A stretch of DNA of 64,000 nucleotides. Source: JBFWNG01 sp050251195 (lineage in GTDB: Bacteria; Bdellovibrionota_B; Oligoflexia; Oligoflexales; Oligoflexaceae). Below are positions 8,399-16,558 of the stretch, in pieces; within the stretch, counting starts at the first letter, position 1, and each line of letters begins with the position of its first letter. The stretch covers positions 1 to 64,000 of the forward strand of contig JBFWNG010000008.1 in NCBI GenBank assembly GCA_050251195.1, in the 5' to 3' direction. The position numbers were made by a program, and so were the translations under genes. The notes below the pieces were generated by a model. It was not told the DNA's origin and made no database searches. It saw only the letters and a list, made by a program, of their open reading frames with translations.

Positions 8399-8990
8399 TT
8401 TCGTCTAACCAGTTTTGTAACAAAATGTCTTGATATTCGCTTTTGAACGATTCAGGGTGGAATTGCACACCAAACGTTTTGAAACGCCCGCCTGAATCAT
8501 ATTCCATGCTTTGCATTTCACCTTGATCGCAAATGCCAGTGATCTTCAAACCAGCCGCCTTAGCGCTCTCAGGTGCTACTGTCAGCGAATTATAAGACAT
8601 GGCCCGGAACGAGGCAGGCATGCCTCGCAATAATCTTCCTTCGGACACAACCTGTATGGTCCTCGGTTGACCATGGAGGGGGTTGCCGCACCTCTCGATA
8701 CCCGCTCCCAAAACTTCAGCAATGATCTGGTGCCCCAGACAAATCCCAAACATCGGAACTCTCCCCATCAGGTCCGCGACCAGTCTTTTGGTCGACGGAT
8801 AGGCTGCGGGAGAGTGTGGCCCGGGCGACAAAACAATCGGAAGCGGACTGCGCCTCAGGTTCTCGATCGAATCTAAGTCGTCGTAATTTATGTGCTTAAT
8901 AGCGACATTGTTTCTGACGCCAACGAGCCAATCTATGACATTGAAGCTAAAACTGTCATAATGATCAATAAAAGCTATTGATGAAGCCAT
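8382..8990 (-). CDS. pabA: Class I glutamine amidotransferase, PabA/TrpG type
   Basis: 202 aa, single GATase domain. The catalytic triad is visible: C84 in FGICLGHQ and H178/E180 in FHPES. The N-terminal FIDHYDSFSFN motif is typical of the PabA/TrpG group. It hydrolyses glutamine to supply ammonia for aminodeoxychorismate synthase (folate) or anthranilate synthase (tryptophan); one protein often serves both. No pabB or trpE is nearby, so the two cannot be separated. The aminotransferase IV at 31793 could be a partner (PabC) but is far away. Confidence 0.88.
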   Translation of the reverse strand: MASSIAFIDHYDSFSFNVIDWLVGVRNNVAIKHINYDDLDSIENLRRSPLPIVLSPGPHSPAAYPSTKRLVADLMGRVPMFGICLGHQIIAEVLGAGIERCGNPLHGQPRTIQVVSEGRLLRGMPASFRAMSYNSLTVAPESAKAAGLKITGICDQGEMQSMEYDSGGRFKTFGVQFHPESFKSEYQDILLQNWLDEIKVLQ

Positions 8991-9048
8991 GGCCTATTCC
9001 GTTGAGACGTTTCCCCTCCGCTACGCCCAGGGAACAGGAAGTGCGTGG

Positions 9049-9075
9049 CGTCATCCTGAGCATAGCGAAGGATCT
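9049..9075 (+). repeat. dispersed 'TCCTGAGC...GCGAAGGA' type repeat
   Basis: This stretch (TCATCCTGAGC ... GCGAAGGATCT) matches a short imperfect palindrome I know as a dispersed intergenic element in many unrelated bacterial genomes, often mistranslated as 'HPERSEGS'. It sits directly against the start of the next gene, and its GAAGGA core is placed as that gene's ribosome-binding site. It is the only copy I noticed in the window. Confidence 0.6.
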
Positions 9076-9076
9076 C

Positions 9077-9829
9077 ATGGTTCGAGAATTTAACAAATTC
9101 ACAGTCATACTCACCGTCGGTCTCTGCGCTGCGGCTACAACGAGCAATGCTTCTAGCTATAGAGAATTTAACGAGAGTTTGTCCAGCGCTAACTATGTCA
9201 GCTCGCTTGACGGAGCGCGCTCTCTTGGCTCGTTGGGAAGCAACTTTGGCCTCACTTACCAACAATTTGTTCTACCTGGCGACAACCTTTTTGTGAGCGG
9301 CAATTTCGACAAGCCCGTCAAAGAAAAGATTATGCTACCCGGAATAATCGCCGCCAAGGGCTTTTCTTGGCCCGTCAATGTGGGCGTGGGGTTAAGTTAT
9401 CTGGATAAGCCTGCTCTCACGAAGACGTTTGCGTATATTCAATGGACCGCTCTCGAAGGTTTCCAAACACCTGCATTGGCCTTTCAAGTCTCCCACAGTC
9501 AATTGTCCGGCTTAGATACAAACGAAATAAGATCGACGGCGGGCAGCGCTCATCTCAGTTATGCGCCTCTTTACCCGTTTACCATCTTCGCTTCCTACGG
9601 CGTCGCTCGGCACGAAGCTGTTTTGACTAACGCCGAACAGACACAACGAATCTTCATACGTCAAAATACCGAATCAGAACCCGTCGCGTCTCGCGATCTC
9701 TTTCTTTCGCGGTATCATTCGGTAGGCTTCAAGGCCTTAGTACCTGCAACATTTACGTCCGTTGCGGCGGAGTATCAAAAATCCGAGTTCGGCAAGATCT
9801 ATCTCGCGAAATTATCCGTGGGAATGTGA
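9077..9829 (+). CDS. Secreted beta-rich protein, probably outer membrane
   Basis: 250 aa from the ATG at 9077. The first 28 residues form a signal peptide with likely cleavage after SNAS. The remainder alternates hydrophobic and polar residues in short strands, as in small beta-barrels, and ends YLAKLSVGM rather than in a terminal Phe or Trp. I do not recognise the family. The open frame continues 33 codons upstream, but those are encoded by a dispersed repeat and carry no signal sequence, so the shorter start is preferred; AAGGA is five bases before it. The 3' end overlaps murG by 18 nt tail to tail. Confidence 0.6.
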   Translation: MVREFNKFTVILTVGLCAAATTSNASSYREFNESLSSANYVSSLDGARSLGSLGSNFGLTYQQFVLPGDNLFVSGNFDKPVKEKIMLPGIIAAKGFSWPVNVGVGLSYLDKPALTKTFAYIQWTALEGFQTPALAFQVSHSQLSGLDTNEIRSTAGSAHLSYAPLYPFTIFASYGVARHEAVLTNAEQTQRIFIRQNTESEPVASRDLFLSRYHSVGFKALVPATFTSVAAEYQKSEFGKIYLAKLSVGM

Positions 9830-10891
9830 CGAGATTAACCCGTTAATTTCGCGTTCAATGGTTTCGACGCTCGATGAGAGCGTTCGTTCGCTTTGCTTTC
9901 GTCTCATCGATTCCATTCCTTGAACAAGCGTGTCCATCGCTCGAAGCAACGTCTCGCGGTTGATATCGCTCTGCCTCAAAACCTTTGCCCAGCCATTTTT
10001 CTCGAAAATATGGGCGTTCTCCACTTGATCTCCTCGACTTCCTACCTCAAGCGGTATGAGCAACATTGGCTTTCTTAGAGACAAAAATTCAAAGATAGAG
10101 TTTGCTCCAGCGCGAGACACGACCACGTCTGTTATCTTGAAAATATGTCGCAATTCGTCGCTTACATATTCAAAAGACTTATAGTTAGCGTGCGCAAAAG
10201 AGATTGCCTTGCCTGGTCCCGTCAGATGGATAATCTTGTACTTTTTCGTAAGCTCAGGCAAACACTCGGACAGTGCGTCATTGAGAAACTTCGCGCCCAA
10301 ACTTCCTCCCATCACTAAGATGACCGGCTCACTCAGGGGCTCGCGAAAGCCGCAAATGCGCGCGCCTTCGGCCTTCTCGCCGGCGCCAAGCTGCGATCTT
10401 ATAGGATTGCCAACACAGAGCGATTTTTCTTTGGCGAAAAATTTGGCGCTTTCTTCGAAACTGTAAAAAATCCTTCTCGCAATTGGTCTTAGCAACTTGG
10501 TCGCCAAGCCGGGAGAGAAATCCGACTCATGTGTTACAACCGGTATTCGCAAAACAAATGCCGCGTAACAAACGGGCACGCTCACATAGCCGCCCTTACT
10601 GAACACAACGTCTGGACGTTTACCAGCAAGAATCACGAGACTTTGCAAAAACCCGATCAGGATTTTGCCGACATCGACAAAATTCTTGAACGAAAAGTAT
10701 CTGCGAAGTTTTCCTGAAAAGATGGAATGGTAATCGATGTGTGTAGATTTTATGATTCGTTCTTCGATCGGAGAAGATCCGATGTAAAACATTTTCCAAT
10801 TCTTGGCGCGAAGATGATCGATAATTGCGACATTTGGCATGACATGCCCTGCCGTCCCCCCGCCAGTAAATGCGATCGTGCGACTAGACAT
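9812..10891 (-). CDS. murG: UDP-N-acetylglucosamine transferase MurG
   Basis: 359 aa, normal for MurG. It adds GlcNAc to lipid I to make lipid II on the inner face of the cytoplasmic membrane. Visible signatures are the N-terminal TGGGTAGHVMPN glycine loop, KGGYVSVP, HESDFSPGLATK, and the C-terminal nucleotide-binding RAGANSIFE and GDQVENA segments. The ATG at 10891 lies within the last codons of the upstream ABC gene (8-nt overlap), implying translational coupling; the long upstream frame is simply that gene read in another frame. It is separated from the usual mur/fts cluster here and ends a 13-gene run. Confidence 0.94.
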   Translation of the reverse strand: MSSRTIAFTGGGTAGHVMPNVAIIDHLRAKNWKMFYIGSSPIEERIIKSTHIDYHSIFSGKLRRYFSFKNFVDVGKILIGFLQSLVILAGKRPDVVFSKGGYVSVPVCYAAFVLRIPVVTHESDFSPGLATKLLRPIARRIFYSFEESAKFFAKEKSLCVGNPIRSQLGAGEKAEGARICGFREPLSEPVILVMGGSLGAKFLNDALSECLPELTKKYKIIHLTGPGKAISFAHANYKSFEYVSDELRHIFKITDVVVSRAGANSIFEFLSLRKPMLLIPLEVGSRGDQVENAHIFEKNGWAKVLRQSDINRETLLRAMDTLVQGMESMRRKQSERTLSSSVETIEREINGLISSHSHG

Positions 10892-11822
10892 TGTGACAAT
10901 GCACCCAGTGAGGGTTGTCTTTCGTTCCCAAATTGCGTCCTTCCGGAAAGGACTGTTTGCACGAGTCCGTTGCCATTGGACACCTGGGATGAAAATAGCA
11001 GCCGGAAGGCGGATTGTAAGGGCTCGGTACGTCGCCTTGTAAGAGATACTTTCTTCCCACCTCGGTTTTATGTCCTGGAATAGATTGGAGCAACGCGGCA
11101 GTATAGGGATGCATTGGTTTGGAATAGAGAGCATCCGCATCGGCGAGCTCGATGATCTTTCCTAAATACATCACGGCAATTCGATCGCTAATGTATTGCA
11201 CTACGCGAAGATCGTGGGAAATGAATATCATCGACAAGTTATGACTCTGGCGCAACTCAACCAACAGGTTGAGGATCTGGGACTGCACGGATACGTCGAG
11301 TGCGCTCACAGGTTCATCTGCGATTATGAGATCGGGCCCAAGTGCAAGCGCCCTTGCAATGTTGATGCGTTGACGTTGTCCTCCCGAAAATTCGTGGGGA
11401 AACCTGCGCTTTATCTCGCTAGAAAAACCGACCGTGGCGAGCAGCTCGTCGATCTTTTGGTCCAACTCTTTTCCAGAAAGAATCTTGTGTATCACGAACG
11501 GTTCTTTCAGAATTTCATCTATAGTCATCTTGGGATTCAATGACGAATACGGATCTTGAAAAACGATCTGCATCTCTTTGCGTTTTTCTTGGAGCCTCTT
11601 GGGCGAAAGCTCGAGAATGTTCTCGTCCTTAAAGTATACCTCTCCCTTTGACGGTTCGCCCAACCTTAAGATTGTTCTGCCTAAGGTCGATTTGCCGCAT
11701 CCCGATTCGCCGACAATTCCTAACGTTTCGCCGCGTTTAAGGGTGAGGCTGACGCCGTTTAAGGCGTACAACTTCCGTGACTTTACGCTAAATACTTTCT
11801 CTAAATTCTTAACCTCTAACAT
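10884..11822 (-). CDS. oppF: Oligopeptide/dipeptide ABC transporter ATPase, OppF/DppF type
   Basis: 312 aa. ABC ATPase with Walker A GESGCGKST, Q-loop FQDPYSSLNPKMT, signature FSGGQRQR, Walker B LIIADEPVSALD and H-loop ISHD. The C-terminal extension with GCYFHPRCP and nearby cysteines is typical of the Opp/Dpp ATPases. It powers peptide uptake together with OppD. The ATG at 11822 follows oppD by 10 nt; a GTG six bases further upstream has a better placed AAGGA and could be the true start. No permease or binding-protein gene lies beside the pair. Confidence 0.9.
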   Translation of the reverse strand: MLEVKNLEKVFSVKSRKLYALNGVSLTLKRGETLGIVGESGCGKSTLGRTILRLGEPSKGEVYFKDENILELSPKRLQEKRKEMQIVFQDPYSSLNPKMTIDEILKEPFVIHKILSGKELDQKIDELLATVGFSSEIKRRFPHEFSGGQRQRINIARALALGPDLIIADEPVSALDVSVQSQILNLLVELRQSHNLSMIFISHDLRVVQYISDRIAVMYLGKIIELADADALYSKPMHPYTAALLQSIPGHKTEVGRKYLLQGDVPSPYNPPSGCYFHPRCPMATDSCKQSFPEGRNLGTKDNPHWVHCHNV

Positions 11823-11832
11823 CGTCACTGAG

Positions 11833-12810
11833 TCATCCTTCCTTGGAGACGAGCCAGCACCTTGTCCTATGCGCCCCTTGTTGTCCGGATAATGGCGGCT
11901 CCGTCGAGCACTTCTCCATAACGTAGGAACATCGGTCTTTGAATCTGCATCCAATTATCTTTTCTTCAATACTCGGTACATTTCCTTTGATAACGTTCAG
12001 TTTGCCCTTGTAACCAAGTTTCGGTATGCATTCCAGCAACGCCTTCGTATAGGGATGCTTGGGATTGCTAAATATTTCCTTCGTCTTCGCACATTCCACG
12101 ACCTGACCAGCGTACATAACAACAACTTCGTCACAAACATCGGCGACAATGCCAAGGTCATGGGTAATGAGGATCATCGTCATTCCAAGCTCCCTGCGCA
12201 ACTTGGAAAGCAAATCAAGGATCTGAGCTTGTATGGTCACATCCAAAGCAGTTGTCGGCTCGTCCGCAATCAATAGCTGCGGCTCACAAGCCAGAGCCAT
12301 CGCTATCATAGCCCTCTGTCTCATCCCCCCTGACAATTGGAACGGGTATTCTCTGTACCGCGCTTCGGGACTTGGCATGCCGACGAGGCCTAGCAACTCA
12401 ATAGCGCGACTCTTCGCGGCAGCTTTTGATTGTTTTTTGTGTAAAACAAGTACTTCCTCGATTTGTTGACCGACAGTAAAGACCGGGTTAAGGCTCGTCA
12501 TCGGCTCTTGAAAAATCATGCTGATCCGATTGCCGCGAATACCCCTCATTTGCCTTTCCGAAAGCGCAAGGAGATCAAGACCTTCGAAATCAATACGGCC
12601 TTGCGTGATCTTGCCGTTATTTTCGTCAACAAGCTTAAGAATCGACAAAGCCGTAACGCTCTTGCCGCTGCCGGATTCACCGACGATGCCGATGCATTTG
12701 CCCTTCTTGACTTCAAAAGAGATGTCGGTCACCGCTGGCACCAGACCATTTCGCGTCGCGAAGCACGTCGTAAGGTTATCAACGTTCAACAGAACATCAT
12801 TCACTGGCAT
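11833..12810 (-). CDS. oppD: Oligopeptide/dipeptide ABC transporter ATPase, OppD/DppD type
   Basis: 325 aa. Walker A GESGSGKSV, Q-loop FQEPMTSLNPVFT, signature LSGGMRQR, Walker B LLIADEPTTALD and the H-loop THD are all present, followed by the Opp/Dpp C-terminal domain with several cysteines (CRFKDRC ... C). It overlaps the preceding MshEN gene by 14 nt and is followed by oppF. The pair would need membrane subunits encoded elsewhere. Substrate could be peptides or cell-wall peptides; the sequence does not decide. Confidence 0.9.
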   Translation of the reverse strand: MPVNDVLLNVDNLTTCFATRNGLVPAVTDISFEVKKGKCIGIVGESGSGKSVTALSILKLVDENNGKITQGRIDFEGLDLLALSERQMRGIRGNRISMIFQEPMTSLNPVFTVGQQIEEVLVLHKKQSKAAAKSRAIELLGLVGMPSPEARYREYPFQLSGGMRQRAMIAMALACEPQLLIADEPTTALDVTIQAQILDLLSKLRRELGMTMILITHDLGIVADVCDEVVVMYAGQVVECAKTKEIFSNPKHPYTKALLECIPKLGYKGKLNVIKGNVPSIEEKIIGCRFKDRCSYVMEKCSTEPPLSGQQGAHRTRCWLVSKEG

Positions 12811-13276
12811 GTACCAAGCTGGATATTTGCAGTTCGACCGGATAGAACTCGTTGATGGCCTGCACTATTCGCCGTTTTTCGCTCACGGCAACTGCAACAG
12901 GAAGTTCGACGCGTCTTTCAATCTCGGTAATCACGTTTTTCTGGGTAGGATCCACCATGACGACGTGATAAGCCATCCCGGCTGCATCTTTGCCAAAAGG
13001 CAACACTTGCCAATCGAGTGCTTCCGTATAACTCACCGCGTTGAATGCTGAAGAAGAGAAACTGTCTTTCGTTATTGTGTGGATTCTTTGATACCCTAGT
13101 TCGTTCGAAAGAAGATCGGCAAGAGCCTGCTCCGAAATGACGTGGCAGTCTAATACCGCCTCAATCGGCCGAACCGACCATTTATCAATAAAACGGTCTA
13201 GGCAAGCGATGATATCGTCATGCAAAATACCTTTGTTGGCGAGAACTTCCACAACGGCGTTCGTCTTACAACTCAT
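12797..13276 (-). CDS. Stand-alone MshEN (GspE N-terminal type) domain protein
   Basis: 159 aa. The sequence resembles the N-terminal domain of type II secretion/type IV pilus ATPases (T2SSE_N/MshEN): LADLLSNELGYQRIHT ... AVSYTEALDWQVLPFGKDAAGMAYHVVMVDPTQKNVITEIERRVELPVAVAVS, given here in parts. There is no ATPase domain. In MshE and related proteins this domain binds cyclic di-GMP, so a free-standing sensor or adaptor is possible. The ATG at 13276 overlaps the end of the upstream lipoprotein gene by 11 nt. The assignment rests on pattern recognition only. Confidence 0.6.
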   Translation of the reverse strand: MSCKTNAVVEVLANKGILHDDIIACLDRFIDKWSVRPIEAVLDCHVISEQALADLLSNELGYQRIHTITKDSFSSSAFNAVSYTEALDWQVLPFGKDAAGMAYHVVMVDPTQKNVITEIERRVELPVAVAVSEKRRIVQAINEFYPVELQISSLVHASE

Positions 13277-13964
13277 TGCTATCAACCCACTTTAATTCAT
13301 AATCATCATAACCCGAAAAGGTCGTGCTGTAAGTACCTTTCTCTTCCACATTACAAACCTCGAGAGTCGATTTTACGATACCGAAAGCGTTTCTCCAGTT
13401 TATAACCGCGCAAACCTTGATGTTATCCAAGGGCACGGTGTTAGCGCGCAAATCGATATCCCGGCCGTCTTCCTCGACTCTAAGCTTAATCGTATTCTCA
13501 TTTATTTCATGTTGTCGCACATGGTCGAGCCACGATCTGGGAAACCGATGCTTTAAAAAACAAGCCAATTCCCAGCCCTTTATTCCCACAAAATTGCCGT
13601 CGATCTCCAAAAAACCGTCGTTATCAAGCTCGATGGTGGGAAGCTTTTCCTTGACCCGCCCATCGATCTGAAGCTCGGGAGGTTCTCGTACAACTTTTAA
13701 CGAAAGGAGTGTTTCGCCGAGCGAGCTAAACATTTGGGAATTAAGCACGCCGTCTTGAATGATCCATTCAAGATCCAAATCAAGCCTCAAGTCCTTTTCT
13801 TCAAGAGTAATCCGTCCGAGGCCGTCTCCGGCAAGGCAACGATCAAAGCGAGCATCGACGGTAATAGGCAATGTAACGGGTTTATAAGGAACCGTTACAC
13901 AATTCACCAGCATTAGGCAAAGTAATATGTAACAACTACGTATCCTTGACAAAAAGCTTTTCAA
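13266..13964 (-). CDS. Predicted lipoprotein of unknown function
   Basis: 232 aa. It has a positively charged N-terminus, a hydrophobic stretch and a lipobox LMLVNC22, so export and lipidation are likely. The mature part is rich in beta-strand-like and charged segments with several cysteines; I recognise no family. The start is a TTG inside the last codons of the TPR gene (29-nt overlap); the only in-frame ATG nearby would leave too short a signal. Tight packing with the TPR lipoprotein upstream and MshEN protein downstream suggests co-expression in envelope work. Confidence 0.65.
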   Translation of the reverse strand: MKSFLSRIRSCYILLCLMLVNCVTVPYKPVTLPITVDARFDRCLAGDGLGRITLEEKDLRLDLDLEWIIQDGVLNSQMFSSLGETLLSLKVVREPPELQIDGRVKEKLPTIELDNDGFLEIDGNFVGIKGWELACFLKHRFPRSWLDHVRQHEINENTIKLRVEEDGRDIDLRANTVPLDNIKVCAVINWRNAFGIVKSTLEVCNVEEKGTYSTTFSGYDDYELKWVDSNEL

Positions 13965-15705
13965 GTTTCTTCTCGATTCTTTCTTTGTCGCCGTCTTCGA
14001 GCGTCGTCTTTAAAGCGTCTGTAAAATATTCCTTAGCCTTGTCTTTTTTTCCCGTCGCACCGTAGACATCCCCGATATGTTCCAAGATAACGCCTTCGTT
14101 CGGAGCAAGCTCATTTGCCTTGTTGAGTGTTTCCAGCGCTTTTGGGTAGTTTTTCTTTTGGAAATAAACCCACCCCAGGGAATCAGTATAATAACCGTCA
14201 TTGGGCTTAATCTCTAAAGCTTTCTTGATCAATTCTTCCGCTCGATCCAAGTTCTTGCCGCTTTCGGCAAGAAGATATCCGAGATAGTTGAGTCCGCTAC
14301 TATGCTTAGGATCTTTAGCGATGACCTTTTCCATTACTTCGGCGCAAGCGTCTTTGTTTCCGCCTTTCTCCAGGTAAACACCCTGTAAGAAAAGTAGTTC
14401 GATGTTGTCGGAGTGCCGATCATAGCCCTCCTCGAGAAAGGCTGCCGCTTCGGTGAATTTCTTTTGATCGGACAGAACTTTCGCGCCAACGGGATAGAAT
14501 TCCTGTGCCCGCTCATTGTCACTATCAACCATCGCCTTGACCAGCTCCATAGCCTTGTCAAATTTTTTCTCGCTGCGATAGATCTCAACCATCCTAAACT
14601 GACCGTGGACCCAAAACTGCGATTTCTGCGGAATGTCCTGATAGAGCGCCATTGCCTCTTTGGTCTTCTCTAATTTTTCTTGTCCCAGTCCCGCCATATA
14701 CATAATGCGATCGGATTCGGGAAAGAGCTTGGTGAGGTCGTTGAGGAGAGCCGCCGCCTCTTCATAGCGCTTCAACTCCCACAAAATGAACGCCTTCTGG
14801 ATTCGAATTCCAGGAACGACTTTCTCGGAACTCGTGTCCATTTCATTGACTAACGCCAGAGCGTCGTTGAGGTCGCCGATCTGCCTGTAAAGATCGAGCA
14901 TCCTGTTCATCAATTCTTCATTGGCTGGATTAAATCTGAAAAGAATCTCATAGAGGCTCACAGCCTGCTTGGATTCGCCGTTGAGCTCCAAAGTAATGGC
15001 ATAAATTAATATGGTCTCGGGATCATTGCCGCGCAGGTCGTACGCACGTCGTGCCGCCTTTAGCGCCTCCTTCTTCTGTTCGGTCGCCAGGTATAGTTTT
15101 GCGAGCATTCCATAGGCTTCTGCAGACGTGGGATTCTGTTTGACGAGATCGCGCGCCACCGCGATAGCTTTGACGTCTTCCTTCGTGTTCTTATAAATTT
15201 CGATGATGCCCAGATAGGAATCCCAAAGTTTAGGATCAAGGACCATGGCTTTTTCGAAATGAGTGAGAGCGCGATCCGTCACGCCTTGATGCATGAGCAA
15301 ACGCCCGTAAAGAGCGTGAAGCCGTGCGCTCTTAGGATACAAAAGCACTAATTTTTTAGCCTGCAGAAGCGCTTCTGGAAGTTTATTGTTCATAACCCGC
15401 ATATTGACAAGCTTAGCTGCAAGGTGAGCATTGGGATCCAAGTTGTAAGCTGTCTCGGTGAGTTTTTCCGCGAGTTGGGTATTGTTCTTGAGCGCTTCGG
15501 TTTCCGCTACAAGATAATAGTAGCTGGCATTGAGTCGTCGTCGCATGGGCGACCAGAGCGACATGGGAAGGAGTTCACCGCTTTCGGCATCCTTATCAAT
15601 TGCGACCGGCAGCCCGTTTTCATCGATAAGCGCATTACGCCGCTTATTCTTCGTGGCACAGGAAGACAGAATCAAACCGATGATAAGAATGTGTTTTACT
15701 TGCAT
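13936..15705 (-). CDS. TPR-repeat lipoprotein
   Basis: 589 aa. Signal sequence with lipobox LILSSC16 at the N-terminus, then a long array of about a dozen tetratricopeptide repeats from residue 60 or so to the end. The repeats at 460-560 (NYLGYLLAESG, DSLGWVYFQKKNYPKALE, EHIGDVYGATGKKDKA) are canonical. TPR arrays are protein-binding scaffolds; attached to a membrane by a lipid anchor, this one probably organises a periplasmic or outer-membrane complex. It is followed by a second lipoprotein with which it overlaps. Partner unknown. Confidence 0.82.
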   Translation of the reverse strand: MQVKHILIIGLILSSCATKNKRRNALIDENGLPVAIDKDAESGELLPMSLWSPMRRRLNASYYYLVAETEALKNNTQLAEKLTETAYNLDPNAHLAAKLVNMRVMNNKLPEALLQAKKLVLLYPKSARLHALYGRLLMHQGVTDRALTHFEKAMVLDPKLWDSYLGIIEIYKNTKEDVKAIAVARDLVKQNPTSAEAYGMLAKLYLATEQKKEALKAARRAYDLRGNDPETILIYAITLELNGESKQAVSLYEILFRFNPANEELMNRMLDLYRQIGDLNDALALVNEMDTSSEKVVPGIRIQKAFILWELKRYEEAAALLNDLTKLFPESDRIMYMAGLGQEKLEKTKEAMALYQDIPQKSQFWVHGQFRMVEIYRSEKKFDKAMELVKAMVDSDNERAQEFYPVGAKVLSDQKKFTEAAAFLEEGYDRHSDNIELLFLQGVYLEKGGNKDACAEVMEKVIAKDPKHSSGLNYLGYLLAESGKNLDRAEELIKKALEIKPNDGYYTDSLGWVYFQKKNYPKALETLNKANELAPNEGVILEHIGDVYGATGKKDKAKEYFTDALKTTLEDGDKERIEKKLEKLFVKDT

Positions 15706-15762
15706 AGTTTTCGCTTTTTTTCGATTCTATGCCATGCGGAGATAAAAAACCAGTCACGAATT

Positions 15763-16557
15763 TTAGAAAAAGATAGCGTTTCCACCTTCCATCATTGCTC
15801 TATCCAACTTCGTAACGTCTTCATAAAAAATTTTCACAAGACTCAGTCCCTGGGCGGGGGCTGTAACCCCTGCCCTTGTACGGTCTCGCGCGGACAAAAT
15901 CTGACTCACCGAACTTTGGATTTTGCCGACGGAAATATCGACCAAGGTGCCGACCATGATTCTTATCATTTGCTTAAGAAAGCCATTTCCCAAGATCCAA
16001 ATCGACAGCAGATTTCCTTTTTGATCCACGTGCACGTCGTAAATCCTTCTTGATCTGGTTTTCGCACCTGAGTCCGCAGCACAAAAGGAGCTGAAATCGT
16101 GTTCCCCGACATACTCTTTTACATTGGCGGCAAGATGGCCGGCGGAGATATTCTCAAAGGGATAAGGCCAGACGTACGGCGCGACAAAGGGATTGTGGCC
16201 GACATCGTTCCAAATCCGATAGCAATACAGCTTCGACTTTGCCGATAAAATAGGATGAAAGTTAGAGTCAACTGGCACTATCGACTTAATGCCCATATCC
16301 TTCGGGATAATGGCATTGAGCGATTTGGCGGCGGTGCGAACATCAATTGGCGCCTCGGTTTTGAAGGTCGCCACCTGACCCAGCGCATGCACGCCGCTAT
16401 CGGTTCGAGACGCGCCGACAACTTGGATCTGTTGCCGTAGGACAGTTATAAGCGCTTGAGTTAGGAAGTCTTGAACAGAATCTTTGGATGGCTGGGTCTG
16501 CCATCCGGTAAAACTTCGACCAATGTATTGGATATCGATTCTGTAAAGATATTCCAT
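15763..16557 (-). CDS. truA: tRNA pseudouridine synthase TruA
   Basis: 264 aa, standard length. The catalytic motif GASRTDSGVHA contains the nucleophile D53. Further TruA features are the FTGWQ start, SKLYCYRIWN and the late LKQMIRIMVGTL helix. It modifies U38-U40 in the anticodon arm of many tRNAs. The ATG lies one base after the stop of the upstream secreted-protein gene. Confidence 0.95.
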   Translation of the reverse strand: MEYLYRIDIQYIGRSFTGWQTQPSKDSVQDFLTQALITVLRQQIQVVGASRTDSGVHALGQVATFKTEAPIDVRTAAKSLNAIIPKDMGIKSIVPVDSNFHPILSAKSKLYCYRIWNDVGHNPFVAPYVWPYPFENISAGHLAANVKEYVGEHDFSSFCAADSGAKTRSRRIYDVHVDQKGNLLSIWILGNGFLKQMIRIMVGTLVDISVGKIQSSVSQILSARDRTRAGVTAPAQGLSLVKIFYEDVTKLDRAMMEGGNAIFF

Positions 16558-16558
16558 G

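Noticed and set aside
15424..16053. 209-codon plus-strand frame across truA and the TPR gene
   Set aside because: Antisense shadow of two well-supported genes.
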